This document shows, piece by piece, positions 6,759 through 14,692 of a stretch of DNA of 18,943 nt. The translations under genes and the position numbers were made by a program. The notes under the pieces were generated by a model. That model made no database searches. It saw only the letters and a list, made by a program, of their open reading frames with translations, and was not told the origin of the DNA. Position 1 is the stretch's first letter. Each line of letters begins with the position of its first letter. The DNA comes from Citromicrobium sp. UBA3494 (GTDB lineage Bacteria > Pseudomonadota > Alphaproteobacteria > Sphingomonadales > Sphingomonadaceae). The DNA lies in the NCBI GenBank assembly GCA_002377695.1, contig DFQH01000009.1, forward strand, positions 215,694 through 234,636, in the 5' to 3' direction.

Positions 6759-8804
6759 CTAGTCCTCGCCGTCCTCGATCTTCAGTTCGGGGCGCGGCGC
6801 GGGCATGTCCGCATCGCGGTCGCCCGTCTTCAGGTAGGTATCGAACCACTGCATCATGCGCAGGTTGTAGTCGTAGCGCGCCGCGGCCTGGCGGTTGCCG
6901 TGGCCTTCGCCCGGATAGAGCACCAGGCGCACCGGCGTATCGGGCTTGCGCACCTTGATGTTGCGATACAGCTCGTAGCTCTGGCTGGGCGAAACGCGCG
7001 TATCGCTGTCGCCATGCATGATGAGGATCGGCGTTTCGGCCTTGTCGACATGGTAGATCGGGCTGACTTCCAGCATGCCCTGCCAATCCTGCCACGGCCA
7101 CTTGCGGGCGTGGACGTTGTACATCTCCATCGGGATGTCCGTCGTGCCGAACTTGCTGATCTGGTTGGAAATGCCGACGAACATCACTGCTGCGGCATAT
7201 TCCTCGCTCAGCGCGGTGGCGCCCCAGGCGCTGGCGTAGCCGCCGTAGGACCCGCCGGTGATCCCGGTACGCTCCGGATCGGCGATCCCTTCGTCCACCA
7301 GCGCGCGCTTGGCATCGACGATATCGTTGAATTCCTTGCCCGCGTAATCGTCCTGATGGGCTTTGGAAAACGCCGTGCCGTAGCCGGTCGAGCCGCGATA
7401 ATTGGGCAGGAAGACGGCGTAGCCCTGACCCGCCGCGACCTGGCCAGGATTGCTGTAGCTGGTCACCCAGCCGTTCGATTCATGCGCTTCCGGGCCGCCA
7501 TGCACATCCATGATCAGCGGTGCGCCACCGCGCGGCGCGCCGCCGACCGGCTCGATCAGCACGCCTTCGATCTGCTGCCCGTCGCGTGCGGCATAGGTGT
7601 AGGTGCGCTGTTCTCCGAAGTCGATTTCGGACAGCCACGGATTGTGATCGGTCCAGCGGGTAAAGCTGCTGCCATCGAAGGCGAACAGCTCGGTCGGGTG
7701 GCGCGGGCTGTTGGCGGCCACGAACATGCGGCCGCTGCCCCCGTTCTCCAGGCTGGTGAGGATCAGCGCGCCCGGATCGACTTCCTGCGCCACGCTGCCA
7801 TCGGCATTGTAGATCCGCAGGATCGTGTCCGCGCCCTTGTCGATGATCGCGGCCAGACGCCCATCGGCCATCCACTCGGTATCGCCGGTCGCTTCCGCCG
7901 CGCCTTCGTTCAACGCACGGAAATTGCCGCTCGCCACATCGACGAGGTGCAGCGTGGTGGCGGCGGGATCGTTCACGTCGATCCCGGCGACCATCGACAG
8001 CTGGCGGCCATCGGGCGAGATTTCGATATCGCCCAGCTTGCCGGGCGTCGCCACCTCGCGCAGCACTTCGCCGCTTGCCAGGTCGAGGATGTTGACCCGC
8101 TTGGAGGTGTAGGTGTCGTCGATCTGCGGGGTCGGCTGGCTTTCGATCACGCCGTAGCGGTTGTCCGGCGTAACCGAGAAGCTGGTGACGTAGCCGGGGA
8201 TGGAGATTTCCGCCGGTGCCTCGTCGATCTCGTCACCGCCCACGCGCGCCGAGAACAGGCGGTTGAAGCGCGATTCCTCTTCGTAGACGACGGCGTCGAA
8301 ACCATCCTTGTCTTCTGCCTCGCGCTCCTTGTCGGGCGCAGGGTATGCCAGCAGGTAGAGCATGTTGCCGTCGGGGGCCCAGGCATAGCTGCGCACGCCG
8401 GCATCCTCGAGCGCGGCCAGCTTCACCTGCGCACCACCATCCACCGGGATGCCCCAGACGGCGCGTTCTTCCTTGTCCTTCTTCCACAGGAAGGTGACCA
8501 TGCGCCCGTCGGGCGAGAACTTGACGGTGGAAACCGACACATCCTCGGGCAGGAAGACGCGGGCATTGTCGGGCCCGTAGGCCATCATCAGCTGCTGGGT
8601 GGTGCTGCCATTATCCTCGCCCTCGATCACGTTGGGCAGGCTGGAGGTGGTATAGGCGACGCGGCTGCCATCGGGCGAGACCGCGACCGCGCCCAGGCTT
8701 TCCAGTTGCGCGACGTCTTCGGGCGTCATCGGGCGCGCCTGCGCTGTCGCGGTGAGCGAAACGCCCGCAAGCAGGGTGGCGGCGGCAAGAAGGGTGCGGG
8801 TCAT
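6759..8804 (-). CDS. Exported S9-family (prolyl oligopeptidase-like) serine peptidase
   Basis: The 681-residue protein has a signal peptide (MTRTLLAAATLLAGVSLTATAQA), an N-terminal WD/PD40-like beta-propeller region (repeated SPDGR and TPDNR turns) and a C-terminal alpha/beta-hydrolase domain. The catalytic triad is visible: S519 in GGSYGGYAS, D601 in HGDSDTRVSP and H635 in YPGEGHGNR. This is the acylaminoacyl/dipeptidyl-peptidase type of family S9, which cuts short peptides. It is probably periplasmic. The start ATG 8804-8802 is fixed by a GAGAGGA ribosome binding site 5 nt upstream and by the signal peptide; the frame itself extends 12 codons further. It is convergent with the MipA/OmpV gene and divergent from the DUF885 gene. 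Exact peptide specificity is not predictable. Confidence 0.93.
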   Translation of the reverse strand: MTRTLLAAATLLAGVSLTATAQARPMTPEDVAQLESLGAVAVSPDGSRVAYTTSSLPNVIEGEDNGSTTQQLMMAYGPDNARVFLPEDVSVSTVKFSPDGRMVTFLWKKDKEERAVWGIPVDGGAQVKLAALEDAGVRSYAWAPDGNMLYLLAYPAPDKEREAEDKDGFDAVVYEEESRFNRLFSARVGGDEIDEAPAEISIPGYVTSFSVTPDNRYGVIESQPTPQIDDTYTSKRVNILDLASGEVLREVATPGKLGDIEISPDGRQLSMVAGIDVNDPAATTLHLVDVASGNFRALNEGAAEATGDTEWMADGRLAAIIDKGADTILRIYNADGSVAQEVDPGALILTSLENGGSGRMFVAANSPRHPTELFAFDGSSFTRWTDHNPWLSEIDFGEQRTYTYAARDGQQIEGVLIEPVGGAPRGGAPLIMDVHGGPEAHESNGWVTSYSNPGQVAAGQGYAVFLPNYRGSTGYGTAFSKAHQDDYAGKEFNDIVDAKRALVDEGIADPERTGITGGSYGGYASAWGATALSEEYAAAVMFVGISNQISKFGTTDIPMEMYNVHARKWPWQDWQGMLEVSPIYHVDKAETPILIMHGDSDTRVSPSQSYELYRNIKVRKPDTPVRLVLYPGEGHGNRQAAARYDYNLRMMQWFDTYLKTGDRDADMPAPRPELKIEDGED

Positions 8805-9022
8805 AGGGGTCCTCTCGTGAATTCGCATGGGCGGACTCATACATCGCGCGCGCGCAACGACAACCGGCGAGGCGTGTTCTCCACGCGTCCGCGCGCGAAT
8901 TGGCCTGCCGGCATGCCCTCTCCGGCACCCGTCGAACCGTGCCGGGCCTTTGCAGAACGCGATTGGCGCGGCGCGACCGCATGCCTATCGTCGCGCGCGA
9001 TCCAATCGAGGGGGGAAAACCA
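8805..9022. promoter_or_regulatory. Divergent promoter region between two peptidase genes
   Basis: These 218 bp separate the S9 peptidase (leftward) from the DUF885 protein (rightward). Ribosome binding sites are clear at both ends: TCCTCTC at 8810-8816, read on the reverse strand as GAGAGGA, and GAGGGGGG at 9008-9015. I cannot point to convincing -35/-10 pairs. A short CG-alternating run occurs near 8845. Confidence 0.5.
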
Positions 9023-10852
9023 ATGGCCAATCGCCGCCTGCTAGCCGGAGCCGCCGCGCTCGCCTTTCTTGCCGCACCAGGCACCGCGCTCGCGCAAACC
9101 GACATCGATGCGCTCGCGAACGCCGACGTCATCGCGCAAGAGGAGGCACACGAAAAACTGTTCGCGCTGTTCGCCGATTCCGACGAGCGCAACCTCGAGC
9201 TCAATCCGCTCAGCCGCCTGTTCCGCGGCGACGACACCAATGCCGACCGGCTCGGCGATTTCTTCACCGATTCCGCCTATTACGCGCAGCTGCGCGACAC
9301 GCAGCTCAACGTCGCGCTGCTGCAGCAGATCGACCGCAGCAGGCTCTCCGCGACCGACAAGCTCGCGTACGATGTGTTCCGCTACAATCAGGAGCAGGTG
9401 CTGGCGGCCAGCACGCCCGAGATCCGCGCGCTGACCGAAGTGCGCCCGATCAATCACTTCAGCGGCTTCCATACCGTCTACCCGAACTTCGCCAGCGGCA
9501 CGGGCGCGGCGCCGTTCCTGACCGTGGCGAATTACGAGGACAATCTGAGCCGCCACGACGATTACATCGCCGCCACGGACCGGGCGATTGCGAAGTTCCG
9601 CGAAGGGATGGAAAGCGGTGTGGTCGAAACGAAGCTGACGATCGGCAACGTGATCGAACAGTTCAACACCCAACTGGCGATCCCGGTCGAGGAATCACAG
9701 TTCATGGGGCCGGTCACGATGTTCCCCGACGGCTTCTCCGAAGCCGACAGGGCGCGCCTGACCCAAGCCTACCGCGCCAAGACGCAAGAGATTTATGCCG
9801 CGCACGAGAAGATGCGCGATTTCCTGCGTGACGAATATCTGGCGGCGGCGCGCGAGGATGTGGGCCTCGGCGCGATGAAGGGCGGCGAAGAGCTTTACGC
9901 CCTGCTGATCGAGCAGACGACCACGCTGCCGCTGGAAGCGGATTATATCCACCAGCTCGGCCTCTCCGAGGTCGCGCGGATCAAGGGCGAGCTGGAAGCG
10001 CTGAAGGCGGAAGTCGGCTTCGAAGGGACGCTGGCCGAGTTCTTCGACTACGTGCGCACCGACGCGCAGTTCAAGCCGGAGAGCCGCGAGGCGCTGACGC
10101 AGAACTACTACGCTATCGGCGAGCAGGTGGACGCGAAGATCGGCAATTACTTCTCGCTCGTTCCCAAGACCGATCTGGTCATCAAGCCGTACGATCCGTC
10201 GATCGAACAGTTCAGCGCGGGCGGTTCCTACCAGTCGGGCACGCCCGATGGATCGCGCCCCGGCACCTTCTTCTTCAATGCCTATGATCTGCCCAGCCGC
10301 CTGACGACGGGCAACGTCACGCTGTACCTGCACGAGGGCGCGCCGGGGCATCACTTCCAGATCAGCCTGGCGCAGGAGAACGAGGATCTGCCGGCCTTCA
10401 TGCGCTTCGGCGGGACGACCTCCTACGTCGAAGGCTGGGCGCTGTACGCGGAGACGCTGGGCAACGAGATGGGTTTCTACGAAGACCCTTGGAATCGTTA
10501 CGGCACGCTGCAGGACGAACAGCTGCGCGCAATGCGGCTGGTGGTGGATACCGGGCTCCATTCCAAGGGCTGGACCCGCGATCAGGCGATCGATTTCATG
10601 CTCGAAAATTCGGGCATGACGCGCACCGAAGTGGTCGCCGAGGTGGAACGCTACATCGCCATTCCGTCGCAGGCGCTCGCCTACAAGATCGGCGCGCTGA
10701 AGATCCAGGAACTGCGCGACCGGGCGCAGAGCGAGCTGGGCGATGCCTTCGACATCAAGGACTTCCACGCACAGGTGCTGGGCACAGGCGCGCTACCGCT
10801 GCCGGTTCTGGAACAGAAGATCGACCGCTGGATCGCCGCCGGGGGCGGCTGA
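9023..10852 (+). CDS. Exported DUF885 family protein, probable metallopeptidase
   Basis: The 609-residue protein has a signal peptide (MANRRLLAGAAALAFLAAPGTALAQT) with cleavage after ALA. The largely helical body has the DUF885 hallmark HEGAPGHHFQ (H437, E438, H443, H444), followed by YVEGWALYAE (E470, E477). Together these look like a zinc site of the HE...H plus downstream Glu kind, which suggests peptidase activity, but few members have been tested. The start ATG 9023 is set by GAGGGGGG at 9008-9015 (7 nt spacing) and by the signal peptide; the open frame extends 41 codons upstream without either signal. It is divergent from the S9 peptidase, and the pair could serve periplasmic peptide use. 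Confidence 0.9.
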   Translation: MANRRLLAGAAALAFLAAPGTALAQTDIDALANADVIAQEEAHEKLFALFADSDERNLELNPLSRLFRGDDTNADRLGDFFTDSAYYAQLRDTQLNVALLQQIDRSRLSATDKLAYDVFRYNQEQVLAASTPEIRALTEVRPINHFSGFHTVYPNFASGTGAAPFLTVANYEDNLSRHDDYIAATDRAIAKFREGMESGVVETKLTIGNVIEQFNTQLAIPVEESQFMGPVTMFPDGFSEADRARLTQAYRAKTQEIYAAHEKMRDFLRDEYLAAAREDVGLGAMKGGEELYALLIEQTTTLPLEADYIHQLGLSEVARIKGELEALKAEVGFEGTLAEFFDYVRTDAQFKPESREALTQNYYAIGEQVDAKIGNYFSLVPKTDLVIKPYDPSIEQFSAGGSYQSGTPDGSRPGTFFFNAYDLPSRLTTGNVTLYLHEGAPGHHFQISLAQENEDLPAFMRFGGTTSYVEGWALYAETLGNEMGFYEDPWNRYGTLQDEQLRAMRLVVDTGLHSKGWTRDQAIDFMLENSGMTRTEVVAEVERYIAIPSQALAYKIGALKIQELRDRAQSELGDAFDIKDFHAQVLGTGALPLPVLEQKIDRWIAAGGG

Positions 10853-11170
10853 CCGGAAGGGAGACGCACCCGGCCACTGCCCGCGCACCCGCTCCCGCCC
10901 GAACGAGTGCCCGCGAGGGCGTTAATCGCAGGTGCGGGCGCTGTTCCCGCCTGAAACATATGTTAGATTGGCGCTTCTGGTTTTCCGCATCCGCGCGCAT
11001 TAAGAAGCCGTTGTGATGCAACGGATTTGCGGTATCTGACAGGCAGGAGCCCACGTATCTGGCCTGGGCCCCACCCATGCCGCGCGACATGACTACCCTC
11101 TCCTGCTGAGCCTTCAGGCCACCGGCACGGCAAGGGCGAGAAAACACTTTCAAGGAGCACCTCCCCCGTC
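10853..11170. other. Intergenic region of 318 bp with a small hairpin, no gene seen
   Basis: No convincing coding frame is present on either strand. A perfect 6-bp hairpin (CCGTTG-TGATG-CAACGG) lies at 11008-11024 but has no T-run, so it is not a typical terminator. AAGGAG at 11152-11157 is the probable ribosome binding site of the next gene. A promoter for that gene should lie here, but none stands out. Confidence 0.5.
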
Positions 11171-11578
11171 ATGGCCACTGCCGATACCCTCCCCGCCTGG
11201 ATCGTCATGTTTCTCGGCATCTATGCCTTCGCCGCCGCCATGGGCGAACTGCGCATGCCGGGCACATGGAACGGTATGCTGGCGGATTTCGAACAGTCGC
11301 CGGGCATGCGGTTCATCGCGGGGATCATCGTGCTGGTGCTGGGCGCAGTCGTCTATCTGGTGACGCCGTGGCGACCCGATGATTGGCTGTTCATCGCGAT
11401 GGCGGGCTTCGGTGGACTGCTGGTCGTGAAGGGCATCCTGCTGCTTGCCGCGGGGGAGCGCTTCGTGACCTTCGGCCGCTGGGCCATGGCGGGCGCGAGC
11501 GAGGTGTGGGCCGGCCTGTCGGCAGTGCTGGGCGCCGGGTTCATCTTCGTCGCGCTGTCGCGGCTCGACACTTTCTGA
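11171..11578 (+). CDS. Small four-helix integral membrane protein of unknown function
   Basis: This is a 135-residue protein with four predicted membrane helices: roughly residues 8-28, 46-66, 71-94 and 108-130. There are no charged catalytic motifs and no cleavable signal peptide. The last three helices are rich in Gly, Ala, Leu and Val. The start ATG 11171 follows AAGGAG at 11152-11157; the 13-nt spacing is a little long, but no better start exists in frame. I do not recognise a named family. It is followed 90 bp later by a secreted EF-hand protein on the same strand, and the two may be cotranscribed. Confidence 0.75.
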   Translation: MATADTLPAWIVMFLGIYAFAAAMGELRMPGTWNGMLADFEQSPGMRFIAGIIVLVLGAVVYLVTPWRPDDWLFIAMAGFGGLLVVKGILLLAAGERFVTFGRWAMAGASEVWAGLSAVLGAGFIFVALSRLDTF

Positions 11579-11668
11579 AGGGCCGTCGCGTTCGGACATG
11601 CCCGTTACGCAGTTGATGTGCGGTTTATCGAGCCGCTATGCAGGCGCGCAGCGGCGACGGAGAACGAT

Positions 11669-12169
11669 ATGCGCAAGATTGTGATTCTGGCCGGGCTGAT
11701 GGCCGCCACCGGCTCGCCGGTGCTTGCCCAGCAGAACGAGGCTGCGGCAGATGCGCCGCCGGGCGCGCAACCGATCACCCGGCAGCAGTTCATCGCCGAG
11801 ATGGATGCCGAGTTCGTGCGGCTGGATGGTAATGGCGATGGCGTGCTTACCGAAGCGGAGATCGCCGCCAGCCAGCGCGCTGCGGCAGAACGGGAGGCGC
11901 TGCGACAGAACCAGGCCGTGTTCGCTTCGCTCGACAGCGACGGGAATGGCTCGCTCAGCCCGCAGGAATTCGCTCGCCTCGCCAACCCCGACGCTGTGCC
12001 CATCGCCGCCAGCCCGATCCTCGCCCGGTTCGATCGCGACGGCGACAACGCGGTGACCCTGCTGGAATACCGCATCGCCACACAGGGCAATTTCGACGCT
12101 ATCGATGCCGACCGCGACGGGGTCGTCAGCCCCGCCGAGATGGCTACCGCAGGCATCGCATCGAACTAG
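11669..12169 (+). CDS. Secreted EF-hand calcium-binding protein (four EF loops)
   Basis: This is a 166-residue protein with a signal peptide (MRKIVILAGLMAATGSPVLAQQ). It has four 12-residue EF-hand loops at 53-64 (DGNGDGVLTEAE), 89-100 (DSDGNGSLSPQE), 122-133 (DRDGDNAVTLLE) and 146-157 (DADRDGVVSPAE). All four have an acidic residue at loop positions 1 and 12, so calcium binding is likely, although loop 3 has Ala instead of a hydroxyl or acidic side chain at position 7 and Asn in place of Gly at position 6. The start ATG 11669 is set by GGAG at 11659-11662 and by the signal peptide; the frame is open 17 codons further upstream. It is probably a periplasmic Ca2+ buffer or sensor, and is convergent with the trimeric autotransporter. 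Confidence 0.9.
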   Translation: MRKIVILAGLMAATGSPVLAQQNEAAADAPPGAQPITRQQFIAEMDAEFVRLDGNGDGVLTEAEIAASQRAAAEREALRQNQAVFASLDSDGNGSLSPQEFARLANPDAVPIAASPILARFDRDGDNAVTLLEYRIATQGNFDAIDADRDGVVSPAEMATAGIASN

Positions 12170-12180
12170 CGGGATTTGCG

Positions 12181-12203
12181 GGGGCGACCGCAATGGCCGC
12201 CCC
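12181..12203. terminator. GC-rich hairpin between convergent genes, possible terminator
   Basis: GGGGCG at 12181-12186 pairs with CGCCCC at 12198-12203. After an A-C mismatch two further G-C pairs enclose the loop GCAAT. It lies in the 60-bp gap between the EF-hand gene and the convergent adhesin gene. No T-run follows on either side, so termination is only inferred from position. Confidence 0.4.
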
Positions 12204-12229
12204 TCCCCCAAGGCAACGAAGCTGCGCTG

Positions 12230-14692
12230 TCAGAAGCCGAAGCCGACGCCCACGCGTGCGCCGAACTCGTCGTCGGCGGTGTTGCTGGTGACGCCTGCGG
12301 AGATGTAGACCGCTTCGGTCAACCGCCCGCTCACGCTGCCTGCCAGCGCCTGTTCGCCGTTGTAGGTCGCCGCATTGAGCCACACCGACACGTTCTTGCC
12401 CGGAATGATAGGCGCATTGCCCATCGCCATGGCCGCCGCGATCCCGCCCGAGAGCGAACGATCGAGGTCTTCCAGCTGGAAAGAGAGATCGGCGAACTGC
12501 CCCTCCAGCGCGCCGACCCTGCCGGTAAGCGCGGTCACGTCCGAGGAAAGCGCGTTGAACTGCGCGTCGCTCACGGCGGAAATCGGCATGCTCAGTGCGC
12601 GCTGGAAGCCCCCGGCCGCGCTCGTGCTGATCGCGGTGCGGCCAAGCGTGCCCGACTCATCGGCGGTGACGAGGTAGATCGTGCCCTCCTGCTTCGCGCT
12701 GGAGGAAGCGAGGCTTGCGACCTCTACCGTACCGCTCGCCTGGCCGATGGCCACCTGATTGGCCGCCGTGGTGACCGCGCCTGCGCCCAGCGCGGTCGAA
12801 CCCGTGAAGTCGGCGATGGCGCCCGTACCCAGCGCGGTCGCGCCATTGGCGCGAGCAAACGCCGTGCGGCCCAGCGCGGTGGCGTTCTCGCCGGTCGCCT
12901 GTGCTCCATTGCCCACCGCGGTCGACCGCAATCCGGGCGCGAAGCTCGAATAGCCGAGCGCGGTGGCAAAATTGCCGCGCGCGGTGGCGAAGGCTCCGAA
13001 AGCGAGCGTGCCGACACCCGATGCGGTAGAGCCCGCGCCTGCCGCGGTCGATTGCACTCCGTTGGCGGTCGCGCCGTAGCCGAAGGCGGTGGTGCGCAGA
13101 CCGGTGGCGGCACTGTCCGCGCCGACCGCCAGCGATTCCTGGCCGGTGGCGCGCGCCCCGCTGGTATCGCCGTCCGAACCGTCGCCGCCGATGGCGAGCG
13201 CGTCGGTCCCGCTGGCGATGGCCGTGCCTTGCGAGGATCCGCTGGCGAAGTAGGCCAGCTCGGCCGAATTGGCGCCGATCGAAGAGGCTACCGCATCCAC
13301 GTAGCCTTTGGTCGCCGCATCGCTCGCGTTGATCGGATCGGCGAGATTGGTCACACGCCGCCTGTTGGTCGAGGATCCGACCGACAGCGTATTGGCCTCG
13401 TCGGCGATCGAGTTCGCGCCGATGGCGATAGCGTTCGCTGCACTCGCCTGCGCCAGGTACCCGATGGCAACGCTCTGCGCGGCCCTGAAATCGACCAGCG
13501 CGCTGGCACCGATGGCGACCGCGCCCGTGTTGCGCGCACGCGCCCCATTGAACGACCCTTCGACCGCCTCGCCGCCTATCGCCACCGCGCCTTCGCCTAC
13601 GGCTACAGCGCGTTTGCCCATTGCCACCGCAGACCGTTCCGTAACCCGGCTGTCCGCGCCCACGGCGATCGAATCGACCGCTTCGGAACTGGCATCCAGC
13701 CCGACCGCGACGCCGCGGTCGGCGGTGACGCTCGCATCGCTGCCCAGCGCGACCGATCCCAGACCATCGCTTACCGCACCCAGATCGTCGTCGTCCGAAC
13801 CGTCGCCCCCGATGGCGATGGCGCGCAGGCCGGTGGCGTTCGCTTTGGGCCCGATGGCAATCGCCCTGGACAATTGCGCGACCGATTCCGAGCCGATGGC
13901 AATCGCATCGCCGCTGCTGGCCGCAGAGGCACGCCCCACCGCAATCGAACCCTCGGCCTCCGATTGCGCAACGCTGCCGATGGCGATGGCATCCGTGCCC
14001 GTCGCCGCAGCCCCGCCGCCGGTGCTGTTGACGATCAGATATTGCGACCCCCCGCCGGCAAGGCCGGCAATGGCGGAGTTCAACTGGCCGATGGTGGCGA
14101 CATCGCTGTTATCGATACCGCTGGCCACATTGGTGATCCGGCGCTGCAGATCCTCGTTGCCGACCGAGACGGTATTTTCGGCCTGGGCCCAAGAGTTATT
14201 GCCCAAGGCGACGGATCCCTCGTAGTTCGCCACGGTGTTGGCTCCCAGAGCAACGGCGTCGATTGTCGCAAAGGCCGTTCGGCCGACCGCAACGCCCCTG
14301 GGGAAGTCCGCGTTCGCACCGTATCCCAGAGCGACCGCATCGAGGCCCGCCCTCGATATAGCGCCGATTGCGACTGCACCGCTTAGACCGGCGGTCGACT
14401 GGAAGCCGATGGCAATGGTCGTCGATCCGAACGCGCGCGCACGCTCGCCCAGCGCGACGGACCCGTCGCCGGTCGCGCTCGCCGTCGTGCCGATGGCAAC
14501 GGCCCGGTCTCCGGTCGCTTCGGAGGCGACCCCGCATTCGAGCCCGTCGTCGTTGGTGTCGAGCGTGGCGTCGGGCCCCTCGCTCGCGTTGCAGCCGGGC
14601 GTCGCGTCCGCGCGCGCCTCGCCATGCCAGCCTGCCACCGAAATCGTACTCGCGCCCAGCAGCAGAGCGGAGAAAATACGTCCTGAATTCAT
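12230..14692 (-). CDS. YadA-like trimeric autotransporter adhesin
   Basis: The 820-residue protein is a type Vc secretion (trimeric autotransporter) adhesin. It starts with a signal peptide (about residues 1-28) and a short Asp-rich stretch (DTNDDGLECG, C34 and C53). Three head blocks of roughly 14-residue YadA-head/Hep_Hag repeats (AIAIG, SVALG, TALG cores) lie at about 62-180, 232-440 and 496-650. Neck-like connectors follow the first two blocks: RRITNVASGIDNSDVATIGQ near 184-203 and RRVTNLADPINASDAATKGY near 445-464. A heptad-like segment (about 710-745) leads to the C-terminal anchor, which ends in GVGFGF. The trimer would form a 12-strand barrel and display the heads on the surface to bind surfaces or cells. 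The start is ATG 14692-14690, behind a G-rich stretch; a longer reading from 14758 would hide the signal peptide. Confidence 0.94.
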   Translation of the reverse strand: MNSGRIFSALLLGASTISVAGWHGEARADATPGCNASEGPDATLDTNDDGLECGVASEATGDRAVAIGTTASATGDGSVALGERARAFGSTTIAIGFQSTAGLSGAVAIGAISRAGLDAVALGYGANADFPRGVAVGRTAFATIDAVALGANTVANYEGSVALGNNSWAQAENTVSVGNEDLQRRITNVASGIDNSDVATIGQLNSAIAGLAGGGSQYLIVNSTGGGAAATGTDAIAIGSVAQSEAEGSIAVGRASAASSGDAIAIGSESVAQLSRAIAIGPKANATGLRAIAIGGDGSDDDDLGAVSDGLGSVALGSDASVTADRGVAVGLDASSEAVDSIAVGADSRVTERSAVAMGKRAVAVGEGAVAIGGEAVEGSFNGARARNTGAVAIGASALVDFRAAQSVAIGYLAQASAANAIAIGANSIADEANTLSVGSSTNRRRVTNLADPINASDAATKGYVDAVASSIGANSAELAYFASGSSQGTAIASGTDALAIGGDGSDGDTSGARATGQESLAVGADSAATGLRTTAFGYGATANGVQSTAAGAGSTASGVGTLAFGAFATARGNFATALGYSSFAPGLRSTAVGNGAQATGENATALGRTAFARANGATALGTGAIADFTGSTALGAGAVTTAANQVAIGQASGTVEVASLASSSAKQEGTIYLVTADESGTLGRTAISTSAAGGFQRALSMPISAVSDAQFNALSSDVTALTGRVGALEGQFADLSFQLEDLDRSLSGGIAAAMAMGNAPIIPGKNVSVWLNAATYNGEQALAGSVSGRLTEAVYISAGVTSNTADDEFGARVGVGFGF
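12743..14509 (-). repeat. Degenerate head repeats of the autotransporter, about 42 bp period, in three blocks
   Basis: The DNA encoding the adhesin heads is a series of diverged in-frame repeats of about 14 codons. The three blocks lie at about 14153-14509, 13373-13999 and 12743-13207 (minus strand). Repeats differ enough at the DNA level to look old rather than freshly duplicated. The motif GGDGSD occurs once in block 2 and once in block 3, marking a longer internal duplication. Confidence 0.8.

Noticed and set aside
6900..9044. Plus-strand frame of 714 codons opposite the S9 peptidase
   Set aside because: It is an antisense shadow; the peptidase triad and signal peptide are on the minus strand.
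12176..14386. Plus-strand frame of 736 codons rich in Arg and Gly opposite the adhesin
   Set aside because: It is an antisense shadow of the repeated head codons.
12743..14509. Regularly spaced repeats that might suggest a CRISPR array
   Set aside because: The repeats are in frame, about 14 codons long, diverged and without unique spacers. They encode YadA-type heads.
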